Shown: positions 16,714-23,760 of the stretch, piece by piece
Position numbering within the stretch: position 1 is the first letter of the stretch
How the letters are laid out: every line of letters starts with the position of its first letter
Notes under the pieces: generated by a model
Told to the model about the DNA's origin: nothing
What the model saw: the letters and a program-made list of their open reading frames with translations, nothing else
Database searches by the model: none
Origin: Eggerthellales bacterium
GTDB lineage: Bacteria > Actinomycetota > Coriobacteriia > Coriobacteriales > Eggerthellaceae
DNA: 40,681 nt
Direction of reading: 5' to 3'
NCBI GenBank assembly: GCA_029225085.1
Contig: JAQXVU010000061.1
Location: forward strand, 1-40,681
Made by a program: the position numbers and the translations under genes

Positions 16714-17316
16714 ATGTACGTAACTTGCTTGGACCTTGAGGGCGTTCTCGTTCCTGAGATCTGGATCGCCTTCGCCGACGCTGTGGGCATTCCCGAGCTG
16801 CGTCGCACCACTCGTGACGAACCCGATTACGACAAGCTCATGCAGTTCCGCCTGAACATCCTGCGCGAGAACAACCTGGGCCTCCCTCAGATTCAGGAGG
16901 TTATCAAAGGCATTAAGCCTCTGCCTGGCGCTAAGGAGTTCCTGGACGAGCTTCGTTCGTTCTCCCAGGTCATCGTTATTTCCGATACTTTCGAGCAGTT
17001 CGCCATGCCCCTTATGGCTCAGCTGGGCTACCCAACCCTCATGTGCAACAGCCTGGTGGTGGCCGAGGACGGTTCTATCACCGACTACAAGATGCGCTGC
17101 GAGCAGAGCAAACTGACTACGGTGAAGGCTCTGCAGTCTTGTGGAATGACCACCATCGCCGCAGGTGACAGCCATAACGATCTGGGCATGATTCGCGCCT
17201 CGAAGGCTGGCTTCCTCTTCAAGAGCCCTGAGGCTATCCGCGAGGCGAACCCCGACGTTCCCGCGTTCGATGAGTTCGACGATATGCTGGCAGCTATCAA
17301 GGCGGCCATGGTCTAA
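16714..17316 (+). CDS. thrH: HAD phosphatase, phosphoserine phosphatase/homoserine phosphotransferase type
   Basis: A 200-residue HAD-superfamily enzyme very close to ThrH. The start MYVTCLDLEGVLVPEIWIAF contains motif I with D7 and E9. Then come TTRDEPDYDKLM and QVIVISDTFEQF (motif II), and IAAGDSHNDLGMI (motif III). ThrH dephosphorylates phosphoserine and can transfer the phosphate to homoserine, linking serine and threonine synthesis. The ATG at 16714 has TTAGGAG five bases upstream; an in-frame start at 16696 is less likely. The hydroxyacid dehydrogenase at 2879 could provide the upstream serine-pathway step. The last codons (Ala-Met-Val-stop) form the first unit of a 25-bp tandem repeat that continues beyond the gene. 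Confidence 0.92.
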   Translation: MYVTCLDLEGVLVPEIWIAFADAVGIPELRRTTRDEPDYDKLMQFRLNILRENNLGLPQIQEVIKGIKPLPGAKEFLDELRSFSQVIVISDTFEQFAMPLMAQLGYPTLMCNSLVVAEDGSITDYKMRCEQSKLTTVKALQSCGMTTIAAGDSHNDLGMIRASKAGFLFKSPEAIREANPDVPAFDEFDDMLAAIKAAMV

Positions 17317-17396
17317 GAGCCTCGGGACGGCAATGGACTGAGACCCTCGGGACGGCTATGGACCGAGAGCCTCGGGACGGCTATGGACTAAGCGTC
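17306..17396 (+). repeat. 25-bp tandem repeat starting in the last codons of thrH
   Basis: Unit one (17306-17330) covers the codons for Met-Val and the stop. Copies follow at 17331 and 17356, with a partial copy at 17381. The shared core is ATGGxCTxAGAGCC followed by TCGGGACGG. Confidence 0.92.
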
Positions 17397-17417
17397 CTGC
17401 ATTTTCTTGCAAAACCT

Positions 17418-17450
17418 GGGCATCGGCTTCGCCGGTGCCCTTTCTGTTTT
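17418..17450 (+). terminator. Terminator of thrH
   Basis: GGGCATCGGC-TTC-GCCGGTGCCC, with one G-U pair, is followed by TTTCTGTTTT. Confidence 0.8.
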
Positions 17451-18047
17451 ATTGGGGTGAGTCAGTTGAAGATGGTGAGCCAGGCGGGGTTCTCTGCTGA
17501 GCGGGTGCCCTTTGCTGAGTGGGTGTCCTCTGCTGGGTGAGTGCCATTTGCTTGCCGAGCCCCCTTGATCACTCGAGAGTCTCTTCTTGCCGATCCCTCA
17601 AGAGCCTGGGCATCCTCTCCTCGTCGAGTGCGCCTTCGATTAATTGGAAGCCTCTCCCCGCAGATCATGCCTTGCTTCTTGGTCAAAATCTCTGGTTGGG
17701 GCAGGCGCGGGATAGAATTCCGCTAAATGGCAGAAAAAACCTTCGATTCAAGGGTGATTTGGCGACTTTGTCCCTAAATGGCAGACGGGCAGGGGAGGAA
17801 GGGGCTCGATCCGCGTTTCGCTTTAGGTCATCGAGCAGTCTCTTCCAGAGATAATGTACAGAATATAGAAAAGTGTGGAGTATCTCCTTCTATCGGCTGT
17901 TCTCGGTGATCGCGGATGAGTATTCCGACTCGTATGGCTGTGCCATTTAGCGGGATTCTCGCCAGAACTCCCTCGATTTCTGGGTCCGAGTGTACATTAA
18001 GCGGATTCCTGGCCACCTCGTGTCATTTAGTGATTTCTTGGCCAGGG
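17451..18047. repeat. Gene-free stretch with the degenerate repeat family, second cluster
   Basis: No gene is supported. Copies of the motif CATTTAGCGGGATTC followed by TxGCCA lie at 17944, 17995 and 18024. Inverse copies such as GAATTCCGCTAAATG lie at 17715, and a shorter one (CCCTAAATGGCAG) at about 17772. Translated on one strand these give the recurring peptide ARIPLN, but no long frame with a start is convincing. Confidence 0.6.
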
Positions 18048-18180
18048 CAATGTGGAAGCTGGGCCTGGCGAAGGCCCAGGGCAATGTGGAAGCTGGGCCT
18101 GGTGAGGGCCCAGGGCGATATGGAAGTTGAGGGCGAAGGCTCGGGGCGATGCTGAAACATGAGGCAAAGTGGGAGTTGGG
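18048..18180 (+). repeat. 34-bp tandem repeat with internal hairpin, 3-4 copies
   Basis: Copies start at 18048, 18082, 18116 and (degenerate) 18147. Units begin CAATGTGGAAG and continue into a palindrome, CTGGGCCT-GGCGA-AGGCCCAG. In copy two the palindrome keeps pairing through a G-U change. An isolated CAATGTGGAAG recurs at about 18199. Confidence 0.85.
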
Positions 18181-18219
18181 ACCAAGTTGACCCAAAGGCA
18201 ATGTGGAAGCAAAAGATGC

Positions 18220-18298
18220 CGCCTGCGAGGGTAAACCTGCGGGCGATTAAACCCGCGCGGGCGATTAACTCCGCAGGCGATTAAACCCTGCAGGCGAT
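18220..18298 (+). repeat. About 18-bp repeat, GCGGGCGATTAAAC type
   Basis: Four units of GC(G/A)GGCGATTAA(A/C) follow one another just before the lactate permease terminator. Confidence 0.8.
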
Positions 18299-18312
18299 AC
18301 AGAATAAAGAAA

Positions 18313-18341
18313 GGGGCCGTGAGATTCAATCTCACGGCCCC
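18313..18341 (-). terminator. Terminator of the lactate permease gene
   Basis: GGGGCCGTGAGA/TCTCACGGCCCC is a 12-bp perfect stem with a TTCAA-type loop. On the minus strand it is followed by TTTCTTTATTC. Confidence 0.88.
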
Positions 18342-18417
18342 AGCCATAGTTACCCGTTTGCGATCTTTGGGCAATCGCGAATTCCGGCATCTGCGGAATT
18401 CGCGAGCTTCAAAACCC

Positions 18418-20109
18418 TTAAGGAATCATAAAGTACAGGAAGTGGCTCTGAGCGAAGACCAGCAGGCAGAGAACGAAGAGCATGCCCAAAGACCAGGGGA
18501 GCAGCTTCTTGAACAGCGTGCTCTCGGTTTCGTAGGTTGCGCTTGCGGCAATTGCCAGGGACTGAGGAGAAACCATCTTACCGGTTACGCCGCCCATGGT
18601 GTTAGCAGCCAGGAACAGGTCGGAGGACACGTGCTGCAGTGCGGGGTTGGCGTTTGCTGCCTCGGCCTGCAGGCTCGAGAACAGGGCGTTTGCAGAGGTG
18701 TCGGAACCGGTAACGGCCGTGCCTACCCAGCCCAGAACGGGGGAGAGGAAGGCGAACAGGGCGCCGGTGCCTGCCAGGAACTGGCCGATAGAGATGGTCT
18801 GACCAGAGAAGTTCATGACGTAAGCCAGGGACAGAACGCAAGCGATGGTCAGGATGGAGTAACGCATGCGGTAGCAAACCTTGCCCAGCTCGGAGAAGGC
18901 GGCGCCGAAGCTCAGCTTAAACCAGCCGTTGTCGTTGAAGAAGTGGTAGATGAGGGTGACGATAATGCCAGCCACCAGGATCATGGTGCCAGGGTTCGAC
19001 AGCCAGGTGACGTTGAAGATGGTGCCGGGGTTGTTGCCGGCGGCGTTCAGTACCAGGGAGACAACGGTGCCATCGGCGGCGATCTCAGTCAGGCCGGGCC
19101 AAGGAACCTTGATGTCGAAGGCGGTGAGAGGAAGAACCATCTTGCCCAGGACAAAGACCACGATGATTACCAGGTAAGGCATGACGGCCATCCAGACGCG
19201 GGCAGGAGTGAGCTTAGACTTGTGGGAGGTGTCTACGGGGTCAAGACCCATGCGGATGCGGGACTCTTCAATGCCGCGGCCCTTCCAGAAGTGAAGGAAG
19301 AGCACGGAAACGCCCATAGAAACGATGGAAGCCACGATGTCGGTGAGCTCGTAGGTGAAGTAGTTAGAGCACCAGTGCTGTGCCAGACCGAAGGAAAGGC
19401 CGCAAACCAAAGCGGGCAGCCAGCAGTCCTTCAGGCCCTGCTTGCCGTCGAGGATGATCATGACCAGCAGAGGCACGACCAGTGCGAACAGGGGAGCCTG
19501 GCAACCGACGATGGCGGCTACGTGGGTGGAAGTTGCCGCTGCGCCTGCAGCACCAGGAGCCATGTTACCGGCGGTAACGATGGGTACGGCCACAGCACCG
19601 AAGGCGACCGGTGCGGTGTTTGCCAGCAGAACGGTCATGGCGGCGCGGATAGGCTTAATGCCCAGGCCCAGAATCATGGTTGCGGTAATGGCGATGGGGG
19701 CGCCGAAGCCTGCCAGGGACTCCAGCAGGGCGCCGAAGCAGAAGGCGATGAGCAGCGCCTGCATACGGACGTCGCCGCCGCCGATGATGTTGAAGATACG
19801 TCCCAGGTCCTTATAGCGACCGGAGACAACGGTGATGTTATAGAACCAAACAGCTGCAACGATGATCAGGCAGATGGGGAACAGACCGTAAACCGCGCCC
19901 TCGATGGCGGAGTAGATGGTGAGGTCCGTGGGCATGTTGAACCCGAAGATTGCAACCAGGATGGAGATGAACAGTGCGATGATGGCGGAAACGTGGGCCT
20001 TCATCTTCAGTGCAACCAGGCACACGAAGAAGGTAACCAGGGGGATGCAACCCACCGCGGCGCTGAGCGCAACGCTTCCCGCTACAGGATCGATAGTCGC
20101 TTGGAACAT
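18418..20109 (-). CDS. L-lactate permease (LctP/LldP family)
   Basis: A 563-residue, very hydrophobic transporter for L-lactate, and possibly glycolate, driven by protons. The family signature stretch FGALLESLAGFGAPIAI is present, followed by LANTAPVAFGAVAVPI, and the C-terminal region has ASATYETESTLFKKLLPWS. About 13 membrane segments are visible, as expected. The ATG has GAGGAG six bases upstream. The gene stands alone between a 192-bp leader shared with the divergent sfsA and its own terminator. No lactate dehydrogenase gene lies next to it. Confidence 0.92.
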   Translation of the reverse strand: MFQATIDPVAGSVALSAAVGCIPLVTFFVCLVALKMKAHVSAIIALFISILVAIFGFNMPTDLTIYSAIEGAVYGLFPICLIIVAAVWFYNITVVSGRYKDLGRIFNIIGGGDVRMQALLIAFCFGALLESLAGFGAPIAITATMILGLGIKPIRAAMTVLLANTAPVAFGAVAVPIVTAGNMAPGAAGAAATSTHVAAIVGCQAPLFALVVPLLVMIILDGKQGLKDCWLPALVCGLSFGLAQHWCSNYFTYELTDIVASIVSMGVSVLFLHFWKGRGIEESRIRMGLDPVDTSHKSKLTPARVWMAVMPYLVIIVVFVLGKMVLPLTAFDIKVPWPGLTEIAADGTVVSLVLNAAGNNPGTIFNVTWLSNPGTMILVAGIIVTLIYHFFNDNGWFKLSFGAAFSELGKVCYRMRYSILTIACVLSLAYVMNFSGQTISIGQFLAGTGALFAFLSPVLGWVGTAVTGSDTSANALFSSLQAEAANANPALQHVSSDLFLAANTMGGVTGKMVSPQSLAIAASATYETESTLFKKLLPWSLGMLFVLCLLVFAQSHFLYFMIP

Positions 20110-20301
20110 GGAACTCCTCTAAGATGGCTATCCGACGTCGAATCTGCTTGTTAGCGAAAAGGTTCGACAAATGACACAGATTAGTAAAATAAAGGACAAA
20201 TGGCGGTTTTCCTGGCTTTATTGGTAGGCGGTAGTAGCTTTTGGATATAAGGTTCCATAAGTCGATGACCTGCTAATTCTTTGTAGAGAAACGGTTCGAA
20301 A

Positions 20302-21246
20302 ATGCGATATTCCCACACGATTCGCGGTGTTTTCTTGCGGCGTCCCAACAGGTTCATCGCCGAGGTTTTGGTGGAAGGCGAGCCCGTGACGGTGCATGTG
20401 AAGAACACCGGACGCTGCCGTGAGTTGCTGATTCCCGGGGTGGTGGTGATTCTGGAAAGGGCATCGAATCCCAATCGCAAGACGCCTTACGATCTCATCG
20501 CGGTGTACAAGGGGAGCGCTCCCGAGGACTGGGACGGCACTTGGTACGACCCTTACGCTTTGGAAGGCCCGTCGGCCTCTGCGCCCGCTGAGCCCGCTGC
20601 GACTCCGCCAGACCCCGCGTCCGCCGAGCCCGTCGCGACTCCGCCAGACTCCGCGCCCGCCAAGCCTGTCGCGGCTCCGCCGGGCATGCTCCTTAACATG
20701 GATTCCCAGGCCCCCAACAAGGTGGTGGGCGAGTGGCTGGCCCACCAGGGCTTCAGCTTGGTGAAGCCCGAGTACACCTTCGGCAATTCTCGTGTCGATT
20801 TCTATATGGAAAGAGCCGCCGGCGTGCTTGGTGTTGCGTCCGTGGCCAATGCCGGCGAAGGTTCGTCGTCGCCCGAAGTCTGCGCTGGCGCGAGCCTTGC
20901 TTCGCTTGCGTCCGCTCAGCCGTACCTGCTCGAAGTGAAGGGCTGCACGCTAGAAATAGACGGTGTGGGCTATTTCCCCGATGCTCCAACCGAGCGAGGC
21001 GTGAAGCATCTGCGAGAGTTGGCGGCGGCGGTGAGCGAGGGGTATCGCTGCGCGTTGGCCTTTGCCATTCAGATGCCGGGAATCACGAAGGTTCTTCCAA
21101 ATATTCAGACACATCCTGAGTTTGGTGAGGCGTTGGCTGAGGCTCAGGCTGCAGGGGTGCAGGTGCTGTATTTGCCATGCACGGTGCGTGAAGACGAGCT
21201 ATACATAGACCCCGATATTTCATGGGACAAGGCGGTTGCGTTGTAG
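20302..21246 (+). CDS. sfsA: SfsA family DNA-binding protein/nuclease
   Basis: A 314-residue SfsA homologue. Conserved segments are RPNRFIAEV and VHVKNTGRCRELLIPG in the N-terminal OB-like domain. In the PD-(D/E)xK-like domain are PNKVVGEWL, SRVDFYME and YLLEVKGCTLE (ExK pair), followed by FPDAPTERGVKHLREL. E. coli SfsA binds DNA and was described as a sugar-fermentation stimulator; nuclease activity has been reported for the family. The usual length is about 235 aa; the extra residues are a Pro/Ala insertion at about 93-133, built from a repeated ATPPDxAxAEPV unit, and a second Ala/Ser-rich stretch near 180-205. Both fall between conserved blocks, so folding should survive. The ribosome site is weak. 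Confidence 0.92.
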   Translation: MRYSHTIRGVFLRRPNRFIAEVLVEGEPVTVHVKNTGRCRELLIPGVVVILERASNPNRKTPYDLIAVYKGSAPEDWDGTWYDPYALEGPSASAPAEPAATPPDPASAEPVATPPDSAPAKPVAAPPGMLLNMDSQAPNKVVGEWLAHQGFSLVKPEYTFGNSRVDFYMERAAGVLGVASVANAGEGSSSPEVCAGASLASLASAQPYLLEVKGCTLEIDGVGYFPDAPTERGVKHLRELAAAVSEGYRCALAFAIQMPGITKVLPNIQTHPEFGEALAEAQAAGVQVLYLPCTVREDELYIDPDISWDKAVAL

Positions 21247-21326
21247 TAGTGTCGTACGAGTCGCACGCTGAGATTTGCGGTTTGGCGGTTAGTGCCGCAG
21301 GGCTCTGTATGCGCGCGATGCTGTAA

Positions 21327-21422
21327 TACGCGCGACGTGCGATGCTGTGAGACGCGCGACGTGCGATGCTGTGAGACGCGCGACGTGCGATGCTGTGAGA
21401 CGCGCGACGCACGATGCAATAA
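21327..21422 (+). repeat. 24-bp tandem repeat, four copies
   Basis: The unit GACGCGCGACGTGCGATGCT followed by GTGA is repeated at 21327, 21351, 21375 and 21399; the outer copies diverge. It lies between sfsA and the MATE gene, ending 30 bp before the MATE start. Confidence 0.93.
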
Positions 21423-21452
21423 CTCGCGCAAAGCAAGGGGGGATAAGCGGAC

Positions 21453-22817
21453 ATGGCCAAGGCAAGCTCCAACGAGATGGATATGCTGCATGGCCCCTTG
21501 CTGTCCAAAATCATCATCTTCGCCATCCCCGTTGCCCTCAGCGGCGTGCTACAGCAGCTCTTCAACGCGGTCGACTCCGTCTTCGCCGGTCAGTTCCTGG
21601 GCCCCGAGGCTCTGGCGGCCATTGGCGGAAACGTGCTGGTCATCACGCTGTTCCTGAATCTGTTCATGGGCCTGTCTGTGGGTGCGAACGCGGTGATCGC
21701 CCGCTACATTGGCGAGGGGCATCGGGAGAGCATCCAGGATGCGGTTCATACCGTGGTGGTGCTGTCCCTGGTCTGCGGCATCGCCATGATTTTCGTGGGC
21801 ATCCTCACCGCCGAGCCTCTGCTGGTGCTCATCGCGACGCCAGCCGACGTCCTCGATCTGGCCGTGCTGTACATGGATGTTTACTTCGTCGGCATGCTCT
21901 TCATCCTCTTCTACAACTTCGGCAGCGCCATTCTGCGCAGTAAGGGCGACACCAAGCGCCCTCTGTACGCGCTGATTGTCTCCGGTCTTTCTAACATCGT
22001 GCTGAATTACGTGTTCGTTGCCATCGTGCCGTGGGGCGTGGCGGGCCTTGCCCTTGCCACCACGATATCTAACGGTATCGCCGCCATCATGATCCTGCAT
22101 TGGCTGCTGCACGAGAGCGAGGAATTCCGCCTGTTCCCCAAGCAACTTCGGGTGAACGGTGCGTGCCTGAAGGCGGTGTTGGCCATTGGCGTGCCGGCGG
22201 GTTTGCAAGGCGTGCTGTTCAGCTTGTCGAACGTGTGCGTGCAGAGCGGCATCAACAGCTTTGGCTCGGCGGCGGTGGCTGGCTCGGCTGCGGCGGTGAA
22301 CGCGGAGTGCATCACGTACTTCGTCATCACGGCGTTTGTGCAGGCGGCGGTGACCTTCGTGGCCCAAAACTACGCGGCGGGCGAGGTTGCTCGCTGCAAG
22401 AAGGTCGTGGGAATCTGCATGGCCTGCGCGCTGATCTGCGGTTTTACGATGGATGCCGCCTTCGTCCTCTGCGGAGAATGGTTCCTGGCCATCTTCACCT
22501 CCGACCCTGCTGCGGTGGAATACGGTTGGATCCGCCTGTACGTCATCTGCGCGCTGCAGTGGCTGGTATGCACCTATGAGATCACGGCCGGCGCCCTCCG
22601 CGGTCTGGGCTCGTCCCTGATGCCCGCCGTTGTCACCCTTATTGGCACCTGTGTTCTGCGCTTCGCCTGGGTGTTCTTCGTGTTCCCCCTGAATCACGAC
22701 CTTACCTGGTTGCTGACGGTGTACCCCGTGTCCTGGATAGTCACCGGCATCAGCATGATCATCGGCTATCTGGTGGTGAGCAGGCGCAAGTTCGCCCTGG
22801 TCAGCAAGGAGGCTTAG
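21453..22817 (+). CDS. MATE family multidrug/Na+ efflux transporter
   Basis: A 454-residue MatE transporter with 12 predicted helices in two related halves. Family segments include the N-terminal GPLLSKIIIFAIPVALSG and LQQLFNAVDSVFAGQFLGP, then NLFMGLSVGANAVIARYIGE and GSAILRSKGDTKRPLYA, and in the second half AIGVPAGLQGVLFSLSNV. Such pumps exchange cationic drugs or metabolites for Na+ or H+. The ATG at 21453 has AAGGGGGGAT upstream. The Nudix gene begins two bases after the stop, which indicates a two-gene operon. Confidence 0.93.
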   Translation: MAKASSNEMDMLHGPLLSKIIIFAIPVALSGVLQQLFNAVDSVFAGQFLGPEALAAIGGNVLVITLFLNLFMGLSVGANAVIARYIGEGHRESIQDAVHTVVVLSLVCGIAMIFVGILTAEPLLVLIATPADVLDLAVLYMDVYFVGMLFILFYNFGSAILRSKGDTKRPLYALIVSGLSNIVLNYVFVAIVPWGVAGLALATTISNGIAAIMILHWLLHESEEFRLFPKQLRVNGACLKAVLAIGVPAGLQGVLFSLSNVCVQSGINSFGSAAVAGSAAAVNAECITYFVITAFVQAAVTFVAQNYAAGEVARCKKVVGICMACALICGFTMDAAFVLCGEWFLAIFTSDPAAVEYGWIRLYVICALQWLVCTYEITAGALRGLGSSLMPAVVTLIGTCVLRFAWVFFVFPLNHDLTWLLTVYPVSWIVTGISMIIGYLVVSRRKFALVSKEA

Positions 22818-22819
22818 CT

Positions 22820-23623
22820 ATGGAATTGCAGCGAGGCGGCTCGCAGTTGGGCCGCGCAGATGGCTCGATGAACGGAGCGCTTGCTTCCTCTGGTGCGACC
22901 GATCTCGCTGAGCTACAGCGGCAGATCGCGGCCTTTAAGCCCTTCAACGAGCAGGAAGAGGCCGATCAGCGCCTTATGCTGGCCGCCCTAGAGGATGAGA
23001 TGGCGCGCCTAGACGCTGCTCATCCTGGCCACGCGTCGGACGGTGATGCCGTGCTGGCGGATGGCGCCGGAATCATGGCGCCTTCCTGCTCTGCCGCTTC
23101 GCGGGGCGCAACGACGGCGCTCGCCGTACCTTCCTGTCTTACGCGCGATGCCCAAGCTCACTTCACCTGCAGCATCTGGGCGGTGAACCCCTCCTTCACC
23201 AAGACCCTCATGGTGTACCACAACATCTATGACTCCTGGAGCTGGATAGGCGGCCATGCCGATGGCTGCGCCGACCTGGCTTCGGTTGCGCTTCGGGAGC
23301 TAGAAGAGGAGACCGGCGTCGCCCATGCCCGCATCATCCCTGTTGGTCAGCGAGAGGGAAGCTCGGAAAGCCCCCTTCTGTCTTTGGAAGTTCTTACCGT
23401 GAATGGCCACGAGAAGCGGGGGAGCTACGTGAGCTCCCACCTGCATCTGAACGTGACGTACCTGGCGGTGGCCGACGAGGCGGATGCTCTGCGAGTGAAG
23501 CCCGACGAAAACAGCGGCGTTGCCTGGGTGCCCCTGAATGAGGTGGTGGCTCGCTCTTCCGAGCCCTGGATCCGCACCCGCATCTACCAGAAGATCCTCG
23601 ATCGTCTTAAGAGACTGGGCTGA
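22820..23623 (+). CDS. Nudix hydrolase with N-terminal extension
   Basis: A 267-residue Nudix protein. The Nudix box lies around residues 137-159: GHADGCADLASVALRELEEE then TGV. The REL-EEE-GV part is intact, while the first conserved Glu is replaced (GGHADG...D form), as in a known Nudix subgroup. SIWAVNPSFTKTLMVYH leads into it, and VAWVPLNEV closes the fold. The preceding 100 residues contain a helical part (LAELQRQIAAFKPFNEQEEAD), as in Nudix relatives that begin with a short helix, and an Ala/Ser-rich linker. It is translationally coupled to the MATE gene. The substrate is unknown; removal of a nucleoside diphosphate-X compound is the family activity. Confidence 0.88.
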   Translation: MELQRGGSQLGRADGSMNGALASSGATDLAELQRQIAAFKPFNEQEEADQRLMLAALEDEMARLDAAHPGHASDGDAVLADGAGIMAPSCSAASRGATTALAVPSCLTRDAQAHFTCSIWAVNPSFTKTLMVYHNIYDSWSWIGGHADGCADLASVALRELEEETGVAHARIIPVGQREGSSESPLLSLEVLTVNGHEKRGSYVSSHLHLNVTYLAVADEADALRVKPDENSGVAWVPLNEVVARSSEPWIRTRIYQKILDRLKRLG

Positions 23624-23630
23624 GTAAGGT

Positions 23631-23760
23631 GCGGGGCTGCCATTCGGCAGCCCCGCTAACGTTGTGCGTCGTTCTCTTTCGAGAACGACGCTTTTCATTC
23701 GCTTGCACTTGCTTGCGCCCAGAGGCGCAAGCAATAGGCGCCCTTTGCGGGCGCCTTCTC
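23631..23760. terminator. Four stacked hairpins between convergent Nudix and pepF genes
   Basis: The hairpins are GCGGGGCTGCC/GGCAGCCCCGC (23631-23656); GCGTCGTTCTC/GAGAACGACGC with TTTTC (23666-23696), a good plus-strand terminator; GCTTGCGCC/GGCGCAAGC (23711-23732); and GGCGCCC/GGGCGCC (23737-23755), followed by TTCTCTT. The last is another copy of the GGCGCCC family. Confidence 0.8.

Noticed and set aside
17519-17854. Small ORFs containing the ARIPLN-like peptide
   Set aside because: The peptide arises from the degenerate DNA repeat, occurs on both strands, and no frame has a convincing start or codon use.
18319-20154. 611-residue plus-strand ORF opposite the lactate permease
   Set aside because: The minus strand encodes a clear LctP-family protein with ribosome site and terminator; the plus-strand translation has no recognisable features.
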